A stretch of DNA of 60,197 nt, taken from contig NZ_JAAITU010000022.1 of the NCBI RefSeq assembly GCF_013304385.1, forward strand, positions 1-60,197, written 5' to 3'. Position 1 is the first letter of the stretch, and every line of letters starts with the position of its first letter. A program made the position numbers and the translations under genes. The DNA is from Blautia glucerasea. Its GTDB lineage: Bacteria; Bacillota; Clostridia; Lachnospirales; Lachnospiraceae. Of this stretch, positions 1 through 8,808 are shown in pieces. The notes below the pieces were generated by a model, which saw only the letters and a program-made list of their open reading frames with translations, was not told where the DNA came from and ran no database searches.

Positions 1-34
1 AAATGTAAAACGAATAGTAAGATTAGAAGAGCTG

Positions 35-60
35 GCTATGGAGTAAGCCATAGCTTTTTT
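35..60 (+). terminator. Intrinsic terminator
   Basis: A 7-bp stem (GCTATGG at 35-41 pairs with CCATAGC at 48-54) with a 6-nt loop is followed directly by a run of T. It would end transcription of a gene lying left of the window. Confidence 0.75.
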
Positions 61-100
61 GTGCTTTTTCTAAAAAAAAATTGAAAAAATATAAAAGAAA

Positions 101-131
101 AACTTCCACTTAAGAAAAAATGGAAGTTTTT
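101..131. terminator. Probable bidirectional terminator
   Basis: AACTTCCA (101-108) pairs with TGGAAGTT (121-128) and runs into a T-stretch. On the other strand the A-rich sequence left of the stem supplies a U-tract, so the hairpin could work both ways. Confidence 0.55.
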
Positions 132-315
132 CAGTGCCCTTATAAATCAAAGGATTTCGCCATTTTGGAAATAAAATAGATGTGTGCTTCTGTTTCCGTA
201 GAGTGATGATATAATCGGAGATTTACCCCAGGGGATAGGCTTTGGAGAACGGGAAATATACATTTTGGCGAAAGAATACTTTTTCGCAAAAGCGGTTTTG
301 TTAAAGGAGCGTATG

Positions 316-774
316 ATGAAGGAAATTGAACAGTTCGCAACCCAATTTCGAAGAGCGATTGACTTGGCTTTGGAAGCAGGGGAGTTTGATAACGACAGCA
401 TATATCGCAGATTTCCACGTGCTTGCTGCGGAGATACGAGTGATTTGTTAGCTCAGTATTTATTGGATAAAGGTATCAAAACAGATTATGTCTGTGGAAC
501 ATATTGGGGTAAACCGGATGGAAACGGACAATCTCATGCATGGCTGATGGTAGACAAATATATTATTATAGATATCACAGGTGACCAATTTAGTGGCAAG
601 TCTACTTTTCTTAATTATGACAAATCAGTTTATGTAGGTGAGGGAGATGATTTCCATAGGCTCTTTGAGGTTGAAGATAGAGATGTTCATGAGCATCGTG
701 GGTTGAGTGCTTTGGGTGGTTTTTGTGGACCGAGGCTGTGGGATTTATATAGAAAAATTCTAAAATACATTTAG
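316..774 (+). CDS. Transglutaminase/papain-like fold protein, unknown role
   Basis: This is a 152-residue protein I do not recognise by name. It has a plausible Cys-His-Asp arrangement as in the transglutaminase/NlpC-like superfamily: CCGD at 37-40, SHAW with His74, and an Asp86 in a hydrophobic strand. No signal peptide or membrane segment is visible, so it is probably cytoplasmic. I chose the ATG at 316 because AAAGGAG (303-309) lies 6 nt upstream; the ATG at 313 is possible and an upstream in-frame ATG at 265 lacks a ribosome site. It stands alone, with no operon partner. Family membership is inferred from motif spacing only; enzymatic activity is unproven. Confidence 0.55.
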   Translation: MKEIEQFATQFRRAIDLALEAGEFDNDSIYRRFPRACCGDTSDLLAQYLLDKGIKTDYVCGTYWGKPDGNGQSHAWLMVDKYIIIDITGDQFSGKSTFLNYDKSVYVGEGDDFHRLFEVEDRDVHEHRGLSALGGFCGPRLWDLYRKILKYI

Positions 775-1096
775 TCAACCACTTTTTATGGGGATAAAAC
801 CATTACCCCACTTTGAAAACCTATTGCATACTTTCGCTATGCAGCATAAAATAAATGTTCAGGGGATTATTGAAACCGTATGTCTGCTTTCAAAGAAACC
901 TTGATTTTCTGCGGTTTGTGGGATATTAAGGAACGAAAATGGATATGTGTTTTGTAGCCTTATGAATGAACCATTTGAATATCGCAGCAGTGGGGTGTTT
1001 TGAAACTCTGCTGAATAATAGGCTTTTGCTAAAAGGTATCACTTTTGTGAAAATGTATGATACTTCCTGGCAGAAGCCTTTTTATATAAAGATAAC
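775..1096. other. Intergenic region with possible rlmD-like remnant
   Basis: No intact gene is visible. The plus strand at 872-901 reads ETVCLLSKKP and then stops. This resembles ETVVLLSHKKP in the rlmD fragment near 58957. The rest is degenerate sequence leading to a long terminator-like hairpin and then the promoter of the PBP operon. Confidence 0.35.
1020..1085 (+). terminator. Long imperfect terminator hairpin
   Basis: AGGCTTTTG (1020-1028) pairs imperfectly with CAGAAGCCT (1071-1079). An inner GTATCA/TGATAC stem is present, and TTTTT follows. It insulates the PBP promoter from upstream transcription. Confidence 0.5.
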
Positions 1097-1125
1097 TTGA
1101 CTTCTAAATCTTACTGATGTAATAT
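1097..1125 (+). promoter_or_regulatory. Promoter P1 with BlaI-type operator O1
   Basis: TTGACT (1097-1102), a 17-nt spacer and TAATAT (1120-1125) form a near-consensus sigma-A promoter. The operator AATCTTACTGATGTAATA (1107-1124) fills the spacer and overlaps the -10. A bound repressor would block polymerase, as known for BlaI/MecI operators. Confidence 0.75.
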
Positions 1126-1161
1126 TTACACAAGTGCAGTAGGATTGCGGACGAAATTTTT

Positions 1162-1189
1162 TTGTTGCGAAATCTTACGCATGTAATAA
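1162..1189 (+). promoter_or_regulatory. Candidate promoter P2 with BlaI-type operator O2
   Basis: The operator AATCTTACGCATGTAATA lies at 1171-1188. TTGTTG (1162-1167) and TAATAA (1184-1189), 16 nt apart, are a weaker -35/-10 pair around it. A strong ribosome site follows at once. Confidence 0.6.
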
Positions 1190-1201
1190 AAGGAAGGAGG
1201 A

Positions 1202-1279
1202 ATGCATAGTACGATATACCCAGCAAAGAGAAATTTTTTTACTTCAAAATCTTACGAGTGTAATATTTTGAAGATATAG
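1202..1279 (+). CDS. Possible 25-residue leader peptide
   Basis: An ATG at 1202 sits directly behind GGAAGGAGG (1192-1200) and opens a 25-codon frame ending with TAG at 1277-1279, upstream of the PBP gene. Operator O3 lies inside it. The strong ribosome site suggests translation, for example as a leader, but the composition is unremarkable and the site may be a leftover of a lost gene. Confidence 0.3.
   Translation: MHSTIYPAKRNFFTSKSYECNILKI
1238..1266 (+). promoter_or_regulatory. Promoter P3 with BlaI-type operator O3
   Basis: TTTACT (1238-1243), a 17-nt spacer and TAATAT (1261-1266) surround the operator AATCTTACGAGTGTAATA (1248-1265). This is the third and nearest operator before the PBP start codon. 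Confidence 0.65.
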
Positions 1280-1336
1280 CGTACATTGAAAATAGAATAT
1301 GACCATATCAGCAAAGCAAAATGAATGGAGGTCAAT

Positions 1337-3460
1337 ATGAAGAAAGGAAAAAGCAGAAACAAGCGAAAGAAAACAAGAAGCAGGCTCCTATGGATTGCGA
1401 TTGCTGTTATAGGAATAGCTGCGGTAATTTCTGCAGTATGTGTGGCAGGAATGTTGGCAACAAAGGAAAATGCCTGGAAGACACCGGAAGAACTTCTGGT
1501 GGAGTACATGGATCATATTCCAAAACAGGAGTATGAAGAAATGTATGCAATGCTACATATTGAGGCATCGGGAAATGTCAGTCAGGAGGATTTTGTAACT
1601 CGAAATTCAGCTATTTATGAAGGTATAGAAGTCCAGAATATAGCTGTCCAGATTATTGCATATGACGAGGAGCAAATGACGGTAACCTACCAGACTTCTT
1701 TCGATACAGTTGCAGGAACTATCAGCTTTGAGAATAAAGCACTTTTCCTAAAGGACGAAGAAGGATATCAGTTAGTTTGGGATGATTCCCTGATTTTTCC
1801 GAATCTGGCATCTACAGATAAAGTAAGAGTTTCCACTACACAGGCAGAACGAGGAGAAATTCTGGATAGGAACGGACGTGTCCTTGCAGGAAAAGGTACA
1901 GCATCTTCGGTTGGAATCGTTCCGGGCAAGTTGGAAAACAGAGAGGAAGCAATCGCACAGATTGCAGAACTAGTGGAAATCACACCGGAAGCGATAGAAA
2001 AGAAACTGTCTGCAAAGTGGGTAAAGGATGATTCTTTTGTTCCCATTAAAACAATTCCAAGAGTGGAAGAAATTGAGTTAATGTCTATCAGTCCAGATGA
2101 AGAAGTCCTAAAGGAGAAAGAAAGGCATGAAAAGTTGCTGGAGATTCCCGGAGTGATGATATCTGATGTTGAAGTGCGTGAATACCCATTAGGAGAAGTA
2201 GCGGCACATTTGGTCGGATATGTTCAAAGTGTTACTGCGGAAGATTTAGAGGAGCATGCAGGAGAAGGCTATACAGCCAATAGTGTAATCGGCAGAAGCG
2301 GAATGGAGAGCTTGTTCGAGAGTGAACTGAAAGGCCAGAACGGTTGCAGGATTTACATTGAAAACTCGGAAGGCAAAGAGAAGGAGGAACTTGCTTGTAT
2401 CCTGGTACAGCATGGGCAGGACATCCAGCTTACGATAGATACTGATTTACAGGTTTCCTTGCATGAGCAGTTTAAGGAAGATAAAAGCTGCTCGGTAGCC
2501 ATGAATCCTTATATCGGAGAAGTATTGGCTTTGGTCAGCACACCGGCCTATGACAATAACGATTTTATTATGGGATTGTCGAGTGAGCAGTGGACTGTAC
2601 TTAACGAGGATGAGAATAAGCCAATGTATAATCGCTTCCGGCAAGTGTGGTGTCCGGGGTCTACATTCAAGCCAATTACCGCAGCGGTCGGCTTGGAATC
2701 AGGAGCAATCGATCCAATGGAAGATTACGGCAACGTAGGCTTAAGTTGGCAAAAGGATGCATCGTGGGGTTCCTATCATGTAACAACACTCCATGCATAT
2801 GAACCAGTCATTTTAGAGAATGCCCTAATATATTCCGACAATATTTATTTCGCAAAGGCAGCATTAAAGATTGGCTCAGAAGAGATGGAGAGTTCTTTGA
2901 CTGGACTTGGTTTTAATGAGGAACTGCCATTTGAGATTAAGATGGCAGAGTCGCAGTATTCTAATTCAGAGGGAATTGAAACAGAAATACAGTTAGCAGA
3001 CAGCGGTTACGGTCAAGGGCAGGTTTTGGTGAATCCATTACATATGGCATGTATCTATTCTGCTTTCTGTAACGAGGGAAATGTTATAAAGCCGTATTTA
3101 GTATATCAGAAAGACGCAGTAGCTGAGTATTGGATTCCGGGAGCCTTTTCTAATGAGACAGCAAGCCGTGTATTGGAAGGAACAAAAAAGGTTGTGAATG
3201 ATTCTAATGGAACTGGATATGCAGCCCATCGGGATGACATTCTTTTAGCAGGAAAAACAGGTACGGCAGAAATCAAGGCATCGAAGGATGATACTTCGGG
3301 TACGGAATTAGGATGGTTTGCAATTTTTACAGCAGAAGATACGGTAGAACGTCCTATATTGATTATTAGCATGGTAGAAGATGTGAAAGGAAGAGGAGGA
3401 AGCGGATATGTTGTTAAGAAAGACAACCTGGTTCTGGAAGAGTGGTTTGGCAGCAATTAG
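1337..3460 (+). CDS. MecA/PBP2a-like class B penicillin-binding protein
   Basis: A D,D-transpeptidase that would cross-link peptidoglycan outside the membrane. The 707 residues comprise a basic cytoplasmic tail and one membrane anchor (about 15-38), an NTF2-like MecA_N-type domain (about 46-155), a dimerisation region, and the transpeptidase domain. The catalytic motifs are intact: STFK (442-445, nucleophile Ser442), SDN (500-502) and KTGT (640-643). ATG 1337 follows TGGAGGT; an in-frame ATG at 1325 overlaps that site and was rejected. The gene is first in an operon and lies behind three BlaI-type operators. The MecA_N domain and this control suggest an inducible low-affinity PBP. Reduced beta-lactam affinity is inference; the family also includes cell-division and sporulation PBPs. 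Confidence 0.88.
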   Translation: MKKGKSRNKRKKTRSRLLWIAIAVIGIAAVISAVCVAGMLATKENAWKTPEELLVEYMDHIPKQEYEEMYAMLHIEASGNVSQEDFVTRNSAIYEGIEVQNIAVQIIAYDEEQMTVTYQTSFDTVAGTISFENKALFLKDEEGYQLVWDDSLIFPNLASTDKVRVSTTQAERGEILDRNGRVLAGKGTASSVGIVPGKLENREEAIAQIAELVEITPEAIEKKLSAKWVKDDSFVPIKTIPRVEEIELMSISPDEEVLKEKERHEKLLEIPGVMISDVEVREYPLGEVAAHLVGYVQSVTAEDLEEHAGEGYTANSVIGRSGMESLFESELKGQNGCRIYIENSEGKEKEELACILVQHGQDIQLTIDTDLQVSLHEQFKEDKSCSVAMNPYIGEVLALVSTPAYDNNDFIMGLSSEQWTVLNEDENKPMYNRFRQVWCPGSTFKPITAAVGLESGAIDPMEDYGNVGLSWQKDASWGSYHVTTLHAYEPVILENALIYSDNIYFAKAALKIGSEEMESSLTGLGFNEELPFEIKMAESQYSNSEGIETEIQLADSGYGQGQVLVNPLHMACIYSAFCNEGNVIKPYLVYQKDAVAEYWIPGAFSNETASRVLEGTKKVVNDSNGTGYAAHRDDILLAGKTGTAEIKASKDDTSGTELGWFAIFTAEDTVERPILIISMVEDVKGRGGSGYVVKKDNLVLEEWFGSN

Positions 3461-4649
3461 CTTTGTATTAATACTTAGTATTTCGGGGTGCAGTGATGCA
3501 CCCCCGGAAGAAAATACAGTTTCGGAAACGGTAATAGATGTTCAGGCTATTCAGGAAGAATCAGAGGAGGATGCAGATGAAATTATAAGCGTCTGCATTG
3601 ATCTTTATGAGAAAGCAGAAGAAGAAAATAAATTAGCGGATTTGGAAACAATCCGTAGTATTGTAAATCGTCTTGGAGAAAATGGTTATTCGGCAGTTGA
3701 CAGCAGAAATCAAATTAACATGACGGAACCAGAGAAGGTAGTGGAATTCTGCGAAAAGGTGGATGCACAGGAGGAAGCAGAAATAACGATTCTTGAAATC
3801 AGTTATTTGGGCGGATTTGTAAAATACGATTTGCACACAAAAGGCGGAAATGTGGATGTGGTCAGAAGCTATTACAAGTATGAAAATGGAAATATGAAAA
3901 GAGAGGTTATAGGAAACTATCAAGCGGAGTATTGGAATTATACAGAAGAAGGTTACCTGATGTTTTCCGGTGTTTGGTTTTCAGAAGAATTATATGTTCT
4001 TACATTGAGTGGAGCAGAGGAACATACCGCATTACGGGTACAGCCATTGGATGAAACATATAGGGAGTTGAGTCGGAAATATCTCAACCCAATCAGCTTT
4101 GAACGGAATAATATGTTCATTGTGGATTGGAGTGAGGAGGATTTCGGGGATTTGAATTTCTATGATATGTATGACATTCTTTATCCAAAAGTGAATGGTC
4201 AATATGCTCCCTATGTTGCTGATGACAACTTATCAGTCAGTGCAGTTTATCAGATTCCAAAAGAAGAATTTGAAAGTGTTATTATGAAATATTTCAACAT
4301 TGATAGTGAAACGCTACAATCAAAAACCATCTATGATTCGGAGAATTTGACTTATGAATATAAGCCGAGAGGCTTTGAAGAAGTAGAGTACCCCGAATAT
4401 CCATATTCAGAGGTAGTAGGTTTTACAGAAAACAATGATGGGACAATTACACTTACAGCCAATGTAGTATTCCCTTATGCGGGTGATTCCAAGGTATATG
4501 CTCACGAGGTTGTGGTTCGCCCTTTAGAGAATGGACGGGTACAATATGTATCTAATCGAATTATACCATCCGAAGACAACTACAGAGAAACTTGGCATAC
4601 GCCACGGTTGACGTTAGAAGAATGGGAAGAATTGTACGGAGGAGAATAA
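3408..4649 (+). CDS. Lipoprotein, paralog 1 of a tandem trio
   Basis: A 413-residue predicted lipoprotein with a hydrophobic signal and lipobox ISGC (Cys28), then an acidic linker. It overlaps the PBP gene by 53 nt, and GGAGGAAG precedes its ATG, so the two are probably translationally coupled. C-terminal blocks recur in the next two proteins: IPKEEFE near residue 285, DGTITLT, and VQYVSN near the end. I know no named function. Position in a BlaI-controlled PBP operon suggests an envelope role beside the transpeptidase, but that is inference. Confidence 0.7.
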   Translation: MLLRKTTWFWKSGLAAISFVLILSISGCSDAPPEENTVSETVIDVQAIQEESEEDADEIISVCIDLYEKAEEENKLADLETIRSIVNRLGENGYSAVDSRNQINMTEPEKVVEFCEKVDAQEEAEITILEISYLGGFVKYDLHTKGGNVDVVRSYYKYENGNMKREVIGNYQAEYWNYTEEGYLMFSGVWFSEELYVLTLSGAEEHTALRVQPLDETYRELSRKYLNPISFERNNMFIVDWSEEDFGDLNFYDMYDILYPKVNGQYAPYVADDNLSVSAVYQIPKEEFESVIMKYFNIDSETLQSKTIYDSENLTYEYKPRGFEEVEYPEYPYSEVVGFTENNDGTITLTANVVFPYAGDSKVYAHEVVVRPLENGRVQYVSNRIIPSEDNYRETWHTPRLTLEEWEELYGGE

Positions 4650-5923
4650 TGGAGGATGTGAAATGGCTGCTTAGAAAATGTGGACTTCTAATTTTACTGC
4701 TGTTGATTTTCGTGATAGTTGGGGTAATCTGTTGGGGGAAAATGCATGAAGAAGAACAAAAGGTGGCAGAAGAAGTATGGGAGCCACCTGTAGAAATCGA
4801 AAATAGCGAAGCAGAAACAGAAGAAGCCGAGAATGCGGAAACTTCCACAGAGTCAGCATATTGGTTTATTCCGCAAGCCAGTGATTGTCTTATCTCAGAT
4901 GAGGAAAAGGAACAATTGCAGAGTATGGTTTTGTCAGCGGCAGATTCGGTAGCAGAAATCTATAAGGATATTGTAATTGCAGATGCACCAAGTTATTCTT
5001 CCGGCATTAGCGAATTTACCAACGAGCAGAGGAAAACTGTGGTGGAGCAATTGGGCAGAAGCGGTCTGGTAAGTGTTGAAGAAGATACTGCCATGCAAAA
5101 CCATGAAGCAGTCGAAACATTTTATGCAGATTACTTGGATGGACGGGACTCAATGGTTACGGTATTCGAAGTACATAGAGATGGACTGATTGGAGCAGTT
5201 ACTTTTATTTACCGGAAAGGTGAGTTGCAGACTTATTATATAGGTGTTCGTTGGAAGGAAGGTGGAGTGCCTGAAATACAGGGAACTTCGGTAAGTAATG
5301 TGGCTGAAATCAAACTTACGGAAAAAGGGTATTTTATCTACGCATATGAATATGTGATTGCACATGCAAGTTTGAGACAGTATTGGAGAATAGAACCGCT
5401 TCCGGAAGACTGCCAGGAACTGACGGAGAAATACATATCAGGACTAAGTTATGTGAATTACAATGTGCTTGTCACAAACTGGAACAGTAGCAATGTAAAG
5501 GATATTTTGATGCCTTGCATGTATGAAGATATTTACCGAATTTCCACGGGTGAAAATCTGAAAACTGAGGATTGGAAGATTCCGGCAGAGGAATATGAAA
5601 GGATAATGACCACCTATTTTCCAGTATCGATAGAACAGTTAAGAGAGTATTGTGGGTATGATGAAGGGAGTAACAGCTATGAATATGAGATGATTTATGC
5701 CAGCCCATACCCACCTTTTGGAGAAGTAGTTGACTATACAAAAAATGCGGATGGAACGATTACACTTATCGTGGATGGAGTATGGCCGGATTATAATTCT
5801 GATCTCGCTTTTCGGAATACGGTTGTGGTCCAGCCATTTGAAGACGGAACTTTCAGGTATCTTTCCAATTCTATAGAACAAATTGAATTGGAACTGCCGC
5901 CAATAGCAAGAACGAAAGGATGA
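4649..5923 (+). CDS. Membrane-anchored protein, paralog 2 of the trio
   Basis: A 424-residue protein with an N-terminal membrane anchor (about 10-30, rich in Leu/Ile/Val) and no clear lipobox, followed by a Glu-rich linker and an extracytoplasmic domain. The ATG at 4649 overlaps the stop of the preceding gene in TAATG behind CGGAGGAG, which fixes the start. It shares NWN, IPAEEYE, DGTITL and FRYLSN blocks with its neighbours, so the three arose by tandem duplication. Unlike the others it appears TM-anchored rather than lipidated. Function unknown. Confidence 0.68.
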   Translation: MEDVKWLLRKCGLLILLLLIFVIVGVICWGKMHEEEQKVAEEVWEPPVEIENSEAETEEAENAETSTESAYWFIPQASDCLISDEEKEQLQSMVLSAADSVAEIYKDIVIADAPSYSSGISEFTNEQRKTVVEQLGRSGLVSVEEDTAMQNHEAVETFYADYLDGRDSMVTVFEVHRDGLIGAVTFIYRKGELQTYYIGVRWKEGGVPEIQGTSVSNVAEIKLTEKGYFIYAYEYVIAHASLRQYWRIEPLPEDCQELTEKYISGLSYVNYNVLVTNWNSSNVKDILMPCMYEDIYRISTGENLKTEDWKIPAEEYERIMTTYFPVSIEQLREYCGYDEGSNSYEYEMIYASPYPPFGEVVDYTKNADGTITLIVDGVWPDYNSDLAFRNTVVVQPFEDGTFRYLSNSIEQIELELPPIARTKG

Positions 5924-5927
5924 TTTT

Positions 5928-7193
5928 ATGGTATTAAGGAAAAAGAGCATTCTACTGATCATGGTATTTCTGATTGGGGGTTTCGTGTGTGCCTGTGGAA
6001 AAGAAGATAGTGTTGCGGGAGAATCTCTTGTGGAAGATACGGAAGAAGTATCTTCCACGGAGGAAACAAAAAATACTGAGGAAGAGGCTGCAGTACAATG
6101 GGAAAAGGGCTACGATCTTCCGGTAGATGAACAGGAAAGGGAAGAAGCTGAGACTGACTGTAAAAAGCTGATGGAACTTTATCTTGACATTTATGAAACA
6201 GCAGATAAAGGGATAGCATCTAATGTTGTTTTGGATGATCAAACGGTTCTTGAAATTCAGAAGAAGGTAAAGGACGCAGGATATCCAATTGCTACGATGG
6301 TAACGTATTCTAACATGGAGAATTATGAAAGTGTTGACAGTTTTCTGAAAGAATGTATGGAAGGGAAAAGAGGCTCTGTGGTGATTTATGAAATCCACAA
6401 TGATGGTGGACTGGGCAGAATGAAATTCATTTTTGATGGAACGGATATGTATGTTGTGAGTACAAGAGGAATCTGGAATGCTGACAACAAGCCGGGAATT
6501 TCGTACATTTCTTATACGAGACTCAAAGAATGGAAATACACGGAAAAAGGATGGTTCTGCTATGAGCTGTGTGTGCCAGAGCCGCCAGAGGTTAGTGAAA
6601 TTATGGATGGAAGCTGCCTGATCAGAATAAAACCTATGACAGAGGAACAGTGTGAAATGTCTGAACGTTGTGTTCGGGGGCTTGGATATCAGGGACAGAA
6701 CCTTTTGTGTTCCAACTGGAATGTAGAAAATATGAGTGAGTTGGATTATAACGGAATGTTTGAATATCTGTATGGAATGAAATATGGAGAAAAGTTCAAT
6801 TCTGAAGATTATCCAAATGGCATTCCTAAAGAAGAGTTCGAAAGTCTGATTATGGAGTATCTTCCCATAACAGCGGAGCAGATACGAGAGTACGCAGTAT
6901 TTGATGAGGAAAACCAGACCTATCTTTGGGCGAGACTTGGGTGCTTCAATTATGCGCCTACCTTCTTTGGAACTTCTCTGCCGGAGGTTGTCGACATCAA
7001 AGAAAATCAAGATGGAACAGTCACATTAACAGTTGAGGCGGTCTGTGACATGGTCATTTGCGATGATGCAGTCATAACCCATGAACTTACGGTAAGGTTT
7101 GCAGAGGATGGCAGTTTTCAGTATTTGGGGAATGAAATCCTAAATGACGGAATTATGCATATACCAGATTACCAATACCGTATTAAAGAATGA
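5928..7193 (+). CDS. Lipoprotein, paralog 3 of the trio
   Basis: A 421-residue predicted lipoprotein with signal and lipobox VCAC (Cys23). It starts 4 nt after the previous gene. Blocks shared with paralogs 1 and 2 include SNWN, IPKEEFESLIMEYL, DGTVTLT and FQYLGN. A low-complexity Glu/Thr linker follows the lipobox. It has more cysteines than its neighbours, for example FCYELC. Function unknown; the operon context is the only clue. Confidence 0.68.
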   Translation: MVLRKKSILLIMVFLIGGFVCACGKEDSVAGESLVEDTEEVSSTEETKNTEEEAAVQWEKGYDLPVDEQEREEAETDCKKLMELYLDIYETADKGIASNVVLDDQTVLEIQKKVKDAGYPIATMVTYSNMENYESVDSFLKECMEGKRGSVVIYEIHNDGGLGRMKFIFDGTDMYVVSTRGIWNADNKPGISYISYTRLKEWKYTEKGWFCYELCVPEPPEVSEIMDGSCLIRIKPMTEEQCEMSERCVRGLGYQGQNLLCSNWNVENMSELDYNGMFEYLYGMKYGEKFNSEDYPNGIPKEEFESLIMEYLPITAEQIREYAVFDEENQTYLWARLGCFNYAPTFFGTSLPEVVDIKENQDGTVTLTVEAVCDMVICDDAVITHELTVRFAEDGSFQYLGNEILNDGIMHIPDYQYRIKE

Positions 7194-7249
7194 TTTGATA
7201 ATACTGGTGTTTTATGGTATTTTTACAGATATGAAGAAAGGAGACTTAC

Positions 7250-8761
7250 ATGAAATATATTTATAAAATCACGGGAAAAGTAAGTTTAATACTATATATA
7301 TTTATGTTGTATCAATTCTGGCATCTATGTCAATATGGTGGCTTGAGAAGGCATATACCGATGTTGGCGTTAGGTATAATAGGATTGGTTGGCACAGTGG
7401 TTCTCTGGCTGATTTCGAAAAGGCATAATCAAGAAGTTAATTCAGGAGATAATGGAAATAAGAAACTTTTCTATACGGAAATGATACTCCTTATAGCAGC
7501 AACTTTATTCTTTGGTGGACGTATCGTTTATTCTGCAGTTCCGTATCACGGGGCACTGTCTTGGAAACTTGATGAGTGGATGCGTAAAAAAGAAGTAGAA
7601 CTGGAGCATAATAATCTTTTTGAGGATGGTGTAGAAGGGATTCTGATGGATTTGGATGAAGCATTGCAACTGCCGGAAGAACTCTATATTGCAAATAAAT
7701 ATCAGGTGTCATTTGATGAAAACGGAACGATTCAAAGGATTTATGCATTCATATATGGAAAAAATGAGGCTGGAGAGAAAAAAACGTATCTTATTGATTA
7801 TGACGCAGACAGCAGTAATGATATGACTGTTTGGATAGATGGTAATGTGAATGGAGAATATAGTGACGATATGCGTTTGTCTCCAATGATTGAAATTTTG
7901 AACAATTCAGACTGGACGAGTCAGGTAGAGGCGTGGGCTGAAACATTTGAAGAGCAGCAGATTTATGAAATACTCTATATGGGGCGAAGATCTTTTAGTT
8001 CAGAGGAAGGCTTACAATATATTTCGGGAGATGCAGATGGTGATGGAACTGAAACAGGAACCGGCAATTTTACTCAGCTTAGAAGCGGTGGAGAAATCGT
8101 TGGGTTTGAGGTATCTTTGCATATTCCTGATTTAAATAGTGTCACACCTGTTCGATATATTATGGAGCCTGAGTACGTCAGTCAACAAGAATTGAAGCAG
8201 GAGAATACGATGCAGCAGGTGGAGGATGCTAAAGATACAGAAAGTTGGACTGTGGATCAAAGTGATGGAACTATGTATTTCTTTTTAGATGAAAATAATG
8301 GATGGCGTTTGGTGATAACGGATGCAGCTGCCGGAAGCAGATTTTATGTAATGGAAAAGACAATGGATGGTGGTTCTACTTGGGAATGCATAAATGATGA
8401 TCCGTTCAGTGGACAATTGGGAGTTGCAGAAGGTTTAATATTTTATGATGAGAACTTTGGGGTTGCAGGAATTACAGGCGCATCCCAGTCCTATTCCCGC
8501 TTATATGTCACTCGCGATGGCGGAAGGACCTTTGAAGAAATGAAACTTCCAATGGATCTTGTTTCAGAATTACCACAAATCGCTATCGATTGCGGATTTA
8601 CGGTGGAGGATTTTGATTACCTGAATATGCCTGAAAAAGAGGACGACACATTGACGATAACGGTTACCACAGATGCAGCGGAGAAAGATGGGATTGTATT
8701 TCAGTCAACTGATTATGGAGCGACATGGGAATACAAAGGGCTTGTTCAGATAGCGAATTAA
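7250..8761 (+). CDS. Membrane protein with BNR/sialidase-like repeats
   Basis: A 503-residue protein with about three N-terminal hydrophobic segments (roughly 8-25, 36-56, 74-95) and a large extracytoplasmic part. Three Asp-box-like motifs are visible in the C-terminal half (DGGSTW, DGGRTF, DYGATW), typical of beta-propeller BNR repeats. GAAAGGAG precedes the ATG at 7250. It lies 56 nt after the paralog trio and ends at a bidirectional terminator, so it is probably the last gene of the PBP operon. Catalytic sialidase residues are not evident; a binding or sensing propeller is more likely. Confidence 0.6.
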   Translation: MKYIYKITGKVSLILYIFMLYQFWHLCQYGGLRRHIPMLALGIIGLVGTVVLWLISKRHNQEVNSGDNGNKKLFYTEMILLIAATLFFGGRIVYSAVPYHGALSWKLDEWMRKKEVELEHNNLFEDGVEGILMDLDEALQLPEELYIANKYQVSFDENGTIQRIYAFIYGKNEAGEKKTYLIDYDADSSNDMTVWIDGNVNGEYSDDMRLSPMIEILNNSDWTSQVEAWAETFEEQQIYEILYMGRRSFSSEEGLQYISGDADGDGTETGTGNFTQLRSGGEIVGFEVSLHIPDLNSVTPVRYIMEPEYVSQQELKQENTMQQVEDAKDTESWTVDQSDGTMYFFLDENNGWRLVITDAAAGSRFYVMEKTMDGGSTWECINDDPFSGQLGVAEGLIFYDENFGVAGITGASQSYSRLYVTRDGGRTFEEMKLPMDLVSELPQIAIDCGFTVEDFDYLNMPEKEDDTLTITVTTDAAEKDGIVFQSTDYGATWEYKGLVQIAN

Positions 8762-8763
8762 GA

Positions 8764-8808
8764 AAAATCGGGTAAAAGTCAGAGATTGACCTTTACCCGA
8801 TTCTTTAT
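8764..8808. terminator. Bidirectional terminator between convergent operons
   Basis: AATCGGGTAAA on the left pairs with TTTACCCGATT on the right, with a short GAGA-type loop. T-rich tails lie on both strands. It separates the PBP operon from blaR1. Confidence 0.75.

Noticed and set aside
15-24. GTAAGATT half-match to the BlaI-type operator
   Set aside because: The other half (TATTACA) is missing, and the sequence adjoins a terminator.
5952-7010. Long minus-strand open frame of about 350 codons inside the third paralog gene
   Set aside because: It lacks a ribosome site and recognisable motifs. The plus-strand gene has a lipobox, paralogs and tight operon spacing.
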